64,000 bases of DNA, from positions 3,625-67,624 of the forward strand of contig SVDR01000003.1 in the NCBI GenBank assembly GCA_015057755.1. The letters are read 5' to 3'. Shown here in pieces: positions 52,571 to 60,712 of this stretch. Both the position numbers and the translations under genes were made by a program. The DNA is from Lachnoclostridium sp. Lineage in GTDB: Bacteria; Bacillota_A; Clostridia; Lachnospirales; Lachnospiraceae. Each line of letters starts with the position of its first letter. The stretch's first letter is position 1. The notes beneath the pieces are model-generated. The model was not told where the DNA came from. It was given only the letters and a program-made list of their open reading frames with translations, and made no database searches.

Positions 52571-53321
52571 TGTTCAACTCCATTTCAAAACCGACTCATT
52601 GACCAAGCAGAATCGACACGCTGACTACTCAGAATCAACACATCAACCACGAAAAATCATCAAATCGTCCAAATGAAAATCATCGAATTATCCCTCTGGG
52701 GTTCGCCCTTCTAGCAGAAGGCCTCACACAAAAAACGCAAAGCTTCACCTCTCGATCTACCGCCTCTGTCGGCTTTCGGCCGGTTTCATCCGGCCTCAGT
52801 CAGCCTCACTCCGGCCTCACCAGGTCTCAATCCATTCCATTTTCCCTCTCCCAGAGTTGGACCCTCAAGGTCCCTCAACAGGCCCTCCAGGTCCAACTCC
52901 CTTTCTTCCCTTTTTTCCTCATTCTCACCCAACCGAGGATCCGGATTCATTCGAAGAGTTGAATCTGGGTCCGTGTCTGTGTTCCCTTTTTCCTTGTATT
53001 TACAAGGTTTTCTCGTTCTTTTCGCTTTTCTTTTCCGCTTTTTTAAGGGCCTCATGAGGGAGTTTCAAAGAAAGGTTCTTTTTTCTTTTCGGGCTTTTTG
53101 AAAGGAAGAGAAAAAGAGGGAAAAAGGAAGAATGAAGATGGAAGACTCTGTGATGGGCCTTTTGAGGTCTGCAGAAGAACCTGCAGAAGCAAACCCAGAG
53201 ACAGGGACAGAGGCCGGGAAAAAGCTCCCGGCCTCTGTTGATTGGCTGCTCTAGTTTATCGAGAGTGGACCGCGCCGATTTTGGAATGGACGGCGCGAGG
53301 ATTACCAAGCGGATGTGAACA
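52571..53321. repeat. 751-bp cassette, right copy (complete L-end/R-end mini-transposon)
   Basis: It looks identical to 33154-33904 by side-by-side reading, in the same orientation, offset 19,417 bases. It starts TGTTCA right after TTCTA and ends TGAACA right before the AACTA duplication. It holds the same 22-bp repeat arrays, central dyad (52992-53007), hairpins and purine/pyrimidine tracts. A homologous exchange between the two copies would excise the element and leave one copy with the AACTA duplication. Confidence 0.88.
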
Positions 53322-53326
53322 AACTA
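53322..53326. repeat. Right 5-bp target site duplication
   Basis: AACTA directly after TGAACA, matching 33149-33153. The next bases are TGAACA, the same six that precede the left AACTA. Confidence 0.85.
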
Positions 53327-53528
53327 TGAACATCTGCCACTTTTTCGCCGGATATTGTTCACAAAATGGTTACATACTCATCACACTTTCTACATCTTTA
53401 CCAGATATGATATAACCATAAAAGAAAAGCATTTGCTGCAACACATATATGCTTACAAGATTTTTTTCATAATACTCGGGCTGGTAATCCTTATTACCAG
53501 CTCTCCTCCCTTTTCAAATATGTATCAG

Positions 53529-53555
53529 AAAAAGCATCCGGTCGGATGCTTTTTT
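53529..53555. terminator. Terminator of the AGCS symporter gene
   Basis: Arms AGCATCCG and CGGATGCT around GT, with A and T runs on either side. The T run overlaps the stop of the symporter gene. Confidence 0.85.
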
Positions 53556-54871
53556 TATGGCCTCCTCACTTCTCCCGCCAATAAGATCAATGCAAGAAGA
53601 TTCGGTATTGCCATCATTCCATTAAAAATATCTGAAATCTCCCACACAGTCTCCATCGGTCCCAAACACCCCATGAACACACAGATCAGGTATCCGCCCA
53701 GATAAAATTTCGATACATCCCGCCCAATGGTCTCACCCAGGTACGCTACCGCCTGCCGCCCCATATAATACCATGCGATGATCGTTGCAAAAGCAAACAA
53801 TGCCACACACATGGACACGGTATATCCACCCAGGCTGCCAAGTCCGCGTTCAAAGCAAATGCCGGTCAATTCTGCCCCGTTTCCATTATAGCCATTCAGT
53901 TCCTCTCCTGCTGTGCAAAGGATCACAAGTGCCGTCACAGTACAACTAACAATGGTATCAAAGAACACTTCAAACATGGCCCACTGTCCCTGAACTCCCG
54001 GTTCTGCATGGGCGACACCTCCATTTAATGCAGCCATGCTTCCAAGTCCGGCTTCATTGGAAAAGACACCTCGGGATACTCCGTACCGCACACATTTGCT
54101 GACAAAAAATCCCGTGACACCTCCGGATGCACTCTGAAAGGAAAAAGCATCTGTCATAATTCTTGTAAATGCTCCGGGAATCTGTTCATGAAAGGCGAAT
54201 AAGACAATTCCTGAAACAATCATATAAATGGCTGCGGACAGAGGAACCATTTTTTCTGCCGTTGCTGCAATCGCTTTTGCGCCGCCGGCCAGAATCCTCC
54301 CAACCAGTATTGTAAGAAGAAGACCAATGAATACAGGCGGCAGGGAAAATGCAAACTCAAAGGTTTCCGAAATCGCATTGGCCTGAACCATGCTTCCCAT
54401 TCCAAAGGAAGCCAGAAGGCAGAGCACTGCGTAGATTACAGCCAGCCATCGGCTGCCAAGCCCGCGTTCCAGATATACCATGGCTCCTGACATCCAGTTT
54501 CCGCTTTGGTCTCGCCGACGGTATTTCATTCCTAATTCTGTTTCTGCATATGCGGTTGCCATTCCCAAACAAGCAGACACCCACATCCAGAAAATCGCAC
54601 CAGGACCGCCTGCCAGAAGGGCTGTCGCCACACCTGCAATATTTCCGGTTCCAATCGTGGCCGCCAAGGCTGTGCAGGCGGACTGAAAAGAAGAGATATC
54701 ACTCGAATTTTGCTCCGACTTTTTGAATAAGCTTCCGATGGTCGCCTTCCACCATTTCGGAAATCCTAAGATTGCAAACCCTCTCAGCTTCATTGTATAG
54801 AGGATACCGACAAACAAAAACAGAGCCAGCATTCCGGGCCCCCAGATAAATTCATGCAGCCACTGTACCAT
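53555..54871 (-). CDS. Alanine/glycine:cation symporter (AGCS family)
   Basis: This 438-residue polytopic protein has about ten membrane helices and AGCS family motifs: GTGNIAGVATALLAGGPGAIFW, the GMATAYAETELGMKYR segment, and SVRYGVSRGVFSNEAGLGS-like FSNEAGLGSMAALNGG. It takes up alanine or glycine with sodium or protons. Monocistronic, with the terminator above; the transposon lies 228 bases downstream of its stop, so it was left intact. Confidence 0.93.
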   Translation of the reverse strand: MVQWLHEFIWGPGMLALFLFVGILYTMKLRGFAILGFPKWWKATIGSLFKKSEQNSSDISSFQSACTALAATIGTGNIAGVATALLAGGPGAIFWMWVSACLGMATAYAETELGMKYRRRDQSGNWMSGAMVYLERGLGSRWLAVIYAVLCLLASFGMGSMVQANAISETFEFAFSLPPVFIGLLLTILVGRILAGGAKAIAATAEKMVPLSAAIYMIVSGIVLFAFHEQIPGAFTRIMTDAFSFQSASGGVTGFFVSKCVRYGVSRGVFSNEAGLGSMAALNGGVAHAEPGVQGQWAMFEVFFDTIVSCTVTALVILCTAGEELNGYNGNGAELTGICFERGLGSLGGYTVSMCVALFAFATIIAWYYMGRQAVAYLGETIGRDVSKFYLGGYLICVFMGCLGPMETVWEISDIFNGMMAIPNLLALILLAGEVRRP

Positions 54872-55006
54872 ATGACACCCACATAATTTCTCTCTATGTT
54901 TTATTCCAATTTCAACGCGGATATGCTATACTGAATCTGGATAAAACCGACATTTTTCATGTAGACGAACAAATCGTAATTTTTATATTGAAAGGATGTA
55001 TGAATC

Positions 55007-55711
55007 ATGAAACCGATTATTTTAATCACAGGCGGCACTGCAACTGCAGCAAACGGAACTCCGCAGTGGTCTATCAACCGAAACTATGCGGAAATGATAG
55101 CAAAAGCCGGCGGTATCCCGATTCTTGCGATTAACGACGATGTAATTGCGGAATATGCAGAGATTGCGGACGGTCTGCTCCTCAGCGGCGGCAAAGATGT
55201 TGCAACTCACCTGTACGGACAGGAAAAAATGTTTGACAATATCTTTGTTGATGAGGCACGTGATATTCAGGAATGGAAGATTATGGATGCATTCGTTCCG
55301 ACAAAGAAACCGATCTTTGGTATTTGCCGCGGTGTTCAGGTCATGAACGCATACTTCGGTGGAACTCTGATTCAGGATATTCCGTCCCAGCTCGGCGGCG
55401 AACATTCCAAGGGTGTAAACCATGAGATCGAGATCAAAAAAGATTCCATTCTTGGTCAGTTGTTCGGCGAATCCCTGCTGATCAACAGCTACCATCATCA
55501 GGGTCTCGACAAGATTGCCGATGGTTTTACTGCAATCGCGTGGTCTGATGCAGGCGGAAACAAACTGGTTGAAGCAATCGAACACGAATCTCTTCCGTAC
55601 TGGTCCGTACAGTGGCATCCGGAGCGTATGAGCGGTCCGGTTACAAATCCGGCAGAGTGTGTGGATTCTCTTCCAATTTTCGAATATTTTGTAAATCAGT
55701 GTAAAAAGTAA
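55007..55711 (+). CDS. Class I glutamine amidotransferase-like hydrolase (PuuD/peptidase C26 family)
   Basis: This 234-residue enzyme has the triad of the family: the nucleophile in FGICRGVQVMNAYFGG near residue 107, and His and Glu in VQWHPERM near residue 202. GLLLSGGKDV is the oxyanion-strand segment. Relatives hydrolyse gamma-glutamyl-GABA or gamma-glutamyl peptides. It is followed 21 bases later by the Fe-S aldo/keto reductase on the same strand, so the two may act on related substrates. GAAAGG precedes the ATG. Confidence 0.9.
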   Translation: MKPIILITGGTATAANGTPQWSINRNYAEMIAKAGGIPILAINDDVIAEYAEIADGLLLSGGKDVATHLYGQEKMFDNIFVDEARDIQEWKIMDAFVPTKKPIFGICRGVQVMNAYFGGTLIQDIPSQLGGEHSKGVNHEIEIKKDSILGQLFGESLLINSYHHQGLDKIADGFTAIAWSDAGGNKLVEAIEHESLPYWSVQWHPERMSGPVTNPAECVDSLPIFEYFVNQCKK

Positions 55712-55732
55712 TATTATAAAGGAGAATGAATT

Positions 55733-56740
55733 ATGCAGTATGTAACACTTGGTAAAACTGGCCTCACCATTTCCCGCCTGGGCTTCGGCGGTATTCCGAT
55801 TCAGCGAGTAGATGCAGCAACTACAACAGAGCTTGTTAAAGCAATGGCTGAAAAGGGCATCAACTACATCGATACAGCAAGAGGCTATACAGTCAGCGAG
55901 AGCTACCTTGGCGAAGCGCTGGAAGGTCTTCGCGACAAATTTGTCCTCGCTACCAAATCCATGGCTCGCACAAAAGAAACGATGGCAAAGGACATTGAGA
56001 TCAGCTTAGGCAACCTTCGTACCGATTATATCGATCTTTATCAGGTACATAACCCGCAGTTAAAGGATCTGGATACTGTGACTGCTCCGGGCGGCGCTTT
56101 AGAAGCTCTTATGGAAGCAAAAGAGGCCGGAAAGATCGGTCACATTGGTGTGACAGCACATTCCGTAGAAGTATTTGAAAAAGCTCTTACTTTCCCGTGG
56201 GTAGAAACCATCATGTTCCCGTACAACATCGTTGAGAGCCAGGGTGAGGAACTTATCGCAAAATGTAAGGAACACAATGTTGGCTTCATCGCGATGAAAC
56301 CGCTCGCTGGCGGCGCCATCGAAGATGGTTCCATCGCAGTTCGCTATATCTGCTCCAACCCGAACGTTACAGTTGTAATTCCGGGTATGTATGACTTAAA
56401 GGAAATCGAGCAGAACTTCGAGGCAGCTTCCAACGAGGCTCCGCTGACAGAGGAAGAACTGGCTAAGATCGCAGAAGTAAAGAAACAGCTCAGCGGCAAT
56501 TTCTGCCGTCGTTGTAACTACTGTGCACCTTGTACAGTTGGCATCAACATTCCGAGCGTATTTTTATTCCAGGGCTACTTAGACCGTTATGGTCTCGGCG
56601 ACTGGGCAAAAGACCGCTACGCTTCCATGGCTGTAAAAGCAAGCGCATGTGTAGAATGTGGTGTCTGCGAGACACGCTGCCCGTACAATCTTCCGATCCG
56701 CGACATGTTAAAAGTTGCAGCTGAGAGATTCGGCGAATAA
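55733..56740 (+). CDS. Aldo/keto reductase with C-terminal 4Fe-4S ferredoxin-like domain
   Basis: This 335-residue protein has the aldo/keto reductase barrel (FGGIPIQRV, YIDTARGYTVSESYLGEAL with the catalytic Asp and Tyr, YIDLYQVHN) and the C-terminal Cys clusters CRRCNYCAPCTVGI near 255 and CVECGVCETRCPYN near 310. It is a paralogue of the gene at 27744. It is co-transcribed with the amidotransferase-like hydrolase and closed by a strong terminator. The electron donor is probably ferredoxin. Confidence 0.93.
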   Translation: MQYVTLGKTGLTISRLGFGGIPIQRVDAATTTELVKAMAEKGINYIDTARGYTVSESYLGEALEGLRDKFVLATKSMARTKETMAKDIEISLGNLRTDYIDLYQVHNPQLKDLDTVTAPGGALEALMEAKEAGKIGHIGVTAHSVEVFEKALTFPWVETIMFPYNIVESQGEELIAKCKEHNVGFIAMKPLAGGAIEDGSIAVRYICSNPNVTVVIPGMYDLKEIEQNFEAASNEAPLTEEELAKIAEVKKQLSGNFCRRCNYCAPCTVGINIPSVFLFQGYLDRYGLGDWAKDRYASMAVKASACVECGVCETRCPYNLPIRDMLKVAAERFGE

Positions 56741-56750
56741 TAGGTAAAAG

Positions 56751-56802
56751 AAAACCTCGTCTGTAGAAATCGCTTTTGCGAAATCTCCAGACGAGGTTTT
56801 AT
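56751..56802. terminator. Bidirectional terminator after the AKR gene
   Basis: Arms AAAACCTCGTCTG and CAGACGAGGTTTT around an inner hairpin (AGATTTCGC with GCGAAATCT-like arms). It lies between the convergent reductase and lipoprotein genes. Confidence 0.85.
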
Positions 56803-56808
56803 TATCCT

Positions 56809-57435
56809 TTATTTGTCTCCCGGCTTCTTCGGGCTTTCTTCGTCTTCCGAAGAAATCTGCGGCCCATTTCCTGTAACCTCCGGCAGCGGCAGATCAATGA
56901 TATCGCCTGCCTCATAATTTTTATCTACAATTACAGTTCCGTCTTCTGTCGCAACCTGCACGGATAATGCAAACTGCTCCCACACTGTGCCAAAGGAGCT
57001 TACATTGGCAAATTCAAACTCTGTAGTCTGAACAGCCAAAATGTCATTGAACATCTGCACCAGTTCAGTAGCATATGCTAACGCATCTGCTTCTGCAGTA
57101 CCATTCTTCATAACCCATGCAAGTTCCACAGTCTTTGCGTCCTCATCACATGCGTAGGACATCTTAACACCTAACGGATACAGTTCTTTATCTCCAAAGA
57201 TATCTTCAGCCTCATCTGCAACTTGCTCCCAGTCAAACATGGTTGCCGGCTCTGTTTCTCCGTCTTCTACTAACTGGATTTTCTCGATCTCACGGTCATC
57301 CATCTGTTTGTCATTAATATTTACGCCGTCCTGCGGTATTGGAAGCGGAGCATTTGTATTGATGCTACTCTGAGTACAACCGCTCAGTGCTAATACACAA
57401 AGAGACAGCAGAGCCATTCTCTTTAATAATTTCAT
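56809..57435 (-). CDS. Lipoprotein of unknown function
   Basis: The start at 57435 (MKLLKRMALLSL) follows AGGAGG by nine bases; a longer in-frame reading would cross into the GT2 gene. The 208-residue product has a lipobox LSGC near residue 20 and an acidic mature part with ending SSEDEESPKKPGDK. No fold is recognised. It lies downstream of the glycan operon and is anchored outside the membrane, so it may belong to surface assembly, but that is guesswork. Confidence 0.75.
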   Translation of the reverse strand: MKLLKRMALLSLCVLALSGCTQSSINTNAPLPIPQDGVNINDKQMDDREIEKIQLVEDGETEPATMFDWEQVADEAEDIFGDKELYPLGVKMSYACDEDAKTVELAWVMKNGTAEADALAYATELVQMFNDILAVQTTEFEFANVSSFGTVWEQFALSVQVATEDGTVIVDKNYEAGDIIDLPLPEVTGNGPQISSEDEESPKKPGDK

Positions 57436-57557
57436 AATAATCTCCTCCTGTAAAACATTCATTTTCGGGACACGACGTATTATAAACGATTCATTTTCGT
57501 TTTGGTACCCCTTTTCGCAAAATATCACAAAATATTCATGAAGTTGTAAACTTCTGT

Positions 57558-58499
57558 CTATTTCTCCAGATTTTTCGTATCCTTCACAATATAGATTGGC
57601 CGGTCTTTCATCTCCGCAAATAAGATTGCAATGTACTCGCCAATAATGCCAACGATCACAAACAGCATTGCGAACATAAAGGAAATCAATACTACGATGG
57701 TCGCATAGCCGCTGGGCGTTCCGTACTTGAACCAGGTCCAGATGGTGTAGATCATCATGATCAGACCAAACGCTGCCACTCCGCATCCGGAATAAATTCC
57801 CAGTTTTAGCGGGAGATCGGAGAAGCACAAAATCGTGTTGATAGAAAATTTCAGTAGACTCTTTAAACTGTACTTACTCTCTCCTGCAAAACGCGGTCTC
57901 GCCTCATATTCCAGAACGGTCTTTTCAAAACCAACACTCTGCACATAACCTCTGAGGAAACGAACTTTCTCTCGGTAGTTGTTTCTCAGCACATCCGCCG
58001 CCGCACGATTCATGGCAAAGAAGTCGGAGGCATTGGGCTGGAATTTTACGTCGGACAAGAAGTTGATCACTGCATAGAATCCGGCCGAAGTGATGTTTTT
58101 GATCAGACCAGCTGTTTTGTTGCGGGTGCGCGCCATGCTGATAACCTCATATCCTTCGTCAAATTTTGCAATGATCTGCGGAATACACTCCGGCGGATGC
58201 TGAAGGTCCGCATCCATGCAAATGATTCCGTCTCCGTTTGCATGGTCAATACCAGCGATCATCGCCGCCTCATGCCCGAAGTTTCTGGAAAAGTTCACGA
58301 CTTTTACCTTTGGATCCTGCTCCGCCAACTCGCGAAGAATCTGCAGGGATTGGTCTCGACTTCCGTCATTGACGAACAGAAGCTCATAATCCCATTCTTT
58401 GGGCAGTGCCTTCAGCACTGCCCCTGTTTCCTGAAAAAACTCCCTGAGCACCAGTTCTTCGTTATAAACTGATACTACAACGGAAAGCAACTTACTCAT
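57558..58499 (-). CDS. GtrB/DPM1-like polyprenyl-phosphate glycosyltransferase (GT2)
   Basis: This 313-residue enzyme starts LLSVVVSVYNEELVLREF and has the GT-A catalytic DxD in ICMDADLQHPPE near residue 93, plus the C-terminal two membrane helices (about 235-300) of GtrB-like enzymes. It probably transfers a sugar to polyprenyl phosphate on the inner face of the membrane, for use in a surface polymer. Its ATG overlaps the stop of licD by 8 bases. Confidence 0.92.
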   Translation of the reverse strand: MSKLLSVVVSVYNEELVLREFFQETGAVLKALPKEWDYELLFVNDGSRDQSLQILRELAEQDPKVKVVNFSRNFGHEAAMIAGIDHANGDGIICMDADLQHPPECIPQIIAKFDEGYEVISMARTRNKTAGLIKNITSAGFYAVINFLSDVKFQPNASDFFAMNRAAADVLRNNYREKVRFLRGYVQSVGFEKTVLEYEARPRFAGESKYSLKSLLKFSINTILCFSDLPLKLGIYSGCGVAAFGLIMMIYTIWTWFKYGTPSGYATIVVLISFMFAMLFVIVGIIGEYIAILFAEMKDRPIYIVKDTKNLEK

Positions 58500-59349
58500 A
58501 AATCATTATCTCCATGTCAGAATGGTCCGGAACCTGCTTTTCTACCGGCGGGAGCTTCATATAGTCACCATACAGCTGTACCAGACAATGCTCCCAGCCC
58601 TCCGGAATGTAGAATTCTTCATTTTCGAAAGAAATGGTCGTTACACGATCATTTTCTTCTTTCTTCATCTCCACGTACAAGTAGTTCGGCGGATAGTTGG
58701 AATAGAAGTACAGAGAAGTTTTGCTCTTCGCATCCTTCACGCAAAGCCGCTTCCAGATTTTGTATGTCACCTTAAACGGAATCAGCTTACCGATGTTGGA
58801 GAGCACTCCCACAAACAGTTTCATGACGCCCTGGTAATCGGAATATTTAATCTCGTAACGATGTCCCAGCGCCAGTCCGTAAACAATACAGTGCATAAGC
58901 TTTGTCAGTGGTTTGGAAATCTTCCCCTCCGGAAGTGCATCCAGAACGAAAATATCCACCCAGAGCTTCGTCAACTTGTCATCATAGAACTCCATCTGTT
59001 TGGAATCCACGCGTTTCTGGCTCTTATCGTACATGATCCTGGATACGAAATCATAAAATGCCTTGCCATTGTTGTAGGAATCCGGCTCTACGAATGTCAT
59101 CCCCTCGGAAAGTTCTCTGTGAACCACCTTCAGGAATTTTTCGTAGTTGGATCTGGTCATCACCACATCCACATCATCATCCCACGGAATGAAGCCTCCA
59201 TGGCGGATGGCACCCAGAAGTGTTCCGGAGTCAAGGGCATATTTGATTTTATATTTGCGGCAGATCCGGTCCACTTCTTTTAGAAGTTTCAGGTTTACCG
59301 CATGGACCTTGGAAAGGTCGTATGTTTTTGTCTCGTTTTCTACGCTCAC
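58492..59349 (-). CDS. licD: LicD-family phosphotransferase
   Basis: This 285-residue protein has the LicD signature YALDSGTLLGAIRHGGFIPW then DDDVDVVM near residue 55. LicD enzymes attach phosphocholine or other phospho-substituents (for example glycerol phosphate) to surface glycans. The start is GTG overlapping the TGA of rfbH (GTGA), and the 3' end overlaps the GT2 gene. No choline uptake or activation gene is in the window, so the donor is unknown. Confidence 0.92.
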   Translation of the reverse strand: MSVENETKTYDLSKVHAVNLKLLKEVDRICRKYKIKYALDSGTLLGAIRHGGFIPWDDDVDVVMTRSNYEKFLKVVHRELSEGMTFVEPDSYNNGKAFYDFVSRIMYDKSQKRVDSKQMEFYDDKLTKLWVDIFVLDALPEGKISKPLTKLMHCIVYGLALGHRYEIKYSDYQGVMKLFVGVLSNIGKLIPFKVTYKIWKRLCVKDAKSKTSLYFYSNYPPNYLYVEMKKEENDRVTTISFENEEFYIPEGWEHCLVQLYGDYMKLPPVEKQVPDHSDMEIMIYE

Positions 59350-60686
59350 TGCTCCAGTCCCTCTTTGATCACTTTCGCCATATAGTCAATTTTCTCGTCT
59401 GTCATTCCCGGATATACACCTACCCAGAATGTATCCTTCATAATACGCTCGGTATCCTTCAGTTCGCCAACCACACGGAAGCCCTCTCCTGCTGCACGCA
59501 TCTCATCGAAGCACGGATGCTTGATCAGGTTTCCTGCAAATAACATTCTTGTCTGAACGCCTTTGCTCTCCACATACTGAACGACTTTGTTACGGTCCAC
59601 TCCTTCCTTACAAGTAAGGAGGAATCCAAACCAGCTTGGGCGGGAGTTTTCTGCCGGCTCCGGAAGGATCAGCTTGTCCTGCACCTCTGTCAGAGCTGCC
59701 TTCAGACGGTCGAAATTGTGACGTCTTCTCTCTACAAAGGACGGGAATTTGTCGAGCTGCGCACAGCCAATGGCTGCCTGCATATCGGTTGCCTTTAAAT
59801 TGTATCCAAAATGTGAGTATACATATTTGTGGTCATAGCCGAGCGGAAGTTCTCCGTACTGTCTGTCGAAGCGGTGTCCGCAAAGGTTATCGCAGCCGGA
59901 CGGGCACACACAGTCGCGGCCCCAGTCACGGAAGGAACGGATCAGTTTGTTGAGCAGCGGGCTGTCTGTATACACAGCTCCGCCTTCGCCCATTGTCATA
60001 TGGTGCGGCGGATAGAAGCTGGATGTTCCGATATCACCAATGGTTCCTGTGAACTTCTCTTCGCCATTGATCGTGTATTTGCTTCCGAGGGCATCACAGT
60101 TGTCCTCCACCAGCCATAAATTATGCTTGTCACAGAACTCCTTTACTGCCTGCAAATCAAACGGATTGCCCAGTGTGTGAGCGATCATGACAGCTTTTGT
60201 CTTCTCAGAAAGTGCTGCCTCCAGCATTGTCACATCAATGTTGTACTGCGGGATCTTTACGTCCAGAAATACCGGAACTGCACCATACTGGATCGCCGGA
60301 GTTACAGTTGTCGGGAATCCGCATGCTACAGTAATGATTTCATCTCCGCGTTTGATTCTGCGCTCGCCAAGAAGCGGAGAAGTCAGTGCCATGAAAGCCA
60401 CCAGATTTGCAGAAGAGCCGGAGTTTACAAGAGAGCAGAATCTTACGTTCAGATACTCTGCCAGCTTCTTCTCAAATTCATCTGTATAGCGGCCGGATGT
60501 GAGCCAGAACTCCAGGGAACTGTCCACCAGATTCACCATCTCATTTTTATCGTAAACGCGGGACGCATACGGGATGCGGTCTCCCTCTTTGAATTCCTTT
60601 TTCTGATTGTGGAATTTCTCTGCATATTCGGCTACCATGGAGAGAATTTCTTCTCTTGCCTGAGCCTCAGTTTTATTTTCAAACAT
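59346..60686 (-). CDS. rfbH: CDP-6-deoxy-D-xylo-4-hexulose-3-dehydrase (E1)
   Basis: This is a 446-residue aminotransferase-fold enzyme using pyridoxamine phosphate and a 2Fe-2S cluster to remove the 3-hydroxyl of CDP-6-deoxy-4-ketohexose. Features are SSANLVAF near residue 90, YPPHHMTMGEGGAV near 215 where the usual PLP Lys is His as in E1, and the Cys cluster CVCPSGCDNLCG near 250. The ATG at 60686 has GGAGG eight bases upstream; ATGs at 60701 and 60692 overlap the site. It is the third step of CDP-3,6-dideoxyhexose synthesis; the E3 reductase is not in the window. Confidence 0.95.
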   Translation of the reverse strand: MFENKTEAQAREEILSMVAEYAEKFHNQKKEFKEGDRIPYASRVYDKNEMVNLVDSSLEFWLTSGRYTDEFEKKLAEYLNVRFCSLVNSGSSANLVAFMALTSPLLGERRIKRGDEIITVACGFPTTVTPAIQYGAVPVFLDVKIPQYNIDVTMLEAALSEKTKAVMIAHTLGNPFDLQAVKEFCDKHNLWLVEDNCDALGSKYTINGEEKFTGTIGDIGTSSFYPPHHMTMGEGGAVYTDSPLLNKLIRSFRDWGRDCVCPSGCDNLCGHRFDRQYGELPLGYDHKYVYSHFGYNLKATDMQAAIGCAQLDKFPSFVERRRHNFDRLKAALTEVQDKLILPEPAENSRPSWFGFLLTCKEGVDRNKVVQYVESKGVQTRMLFAGNLIKHPCFDEMRAAGEGFRVVGELKDTERIMKDTFWVGVYPGMTDEKIDYMAKVIKEGLEQ

Positions 60687-60712
60687 GTTCATATCCTCCA
60701 TGTATGTCTATT

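Larger units (their letters stand above)
33154..53321. mobile_element. 20,168-bp Tn7-like element enclosing a mobilizable plasmid-like region
   Basis: The element is bounded by TGTTCA and TGAACA ends and by the AACTA duplication, and it carries tnsA-tnsB-tnsC-tniQ. Two 751-bp direct repeats form its ends; the 18,666 bases between them hold a RepL-like initiator, primase-like protein, MobA/MobL relaxase with oriT, TraG-like coupling protein, orphan methyltransferase, lone Cas5 and small accessory genes. There is no tyrosine or serine integrase and no T4SS channel gene, so transfer would need a helper. Recombination between the repeats would release a 19,417-bp circle. It lies between the SIMPL lipoprotein and the AGCS symporter genes. 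Confidence 0.88.

Noticed and set aside
33154..53321. A complete CRISPR-associated transposon
   Set aside because: TnsABC-TniQ and a Cas5 are present, but there is no Cas6, Cas7, Cas8, Cas12 or repeat array anywhere in the element, so it cannot make its own guide complex.
33143..53334. The 13-bp repeat TGAACAAACTATG as attL/attR of a site-specific integrase
   Set aside because: No tyrosine or serine recombinase is encoded, while a full Tns system and a 5-bp duplication explain the borders; the extra bases are reported as a target feature.
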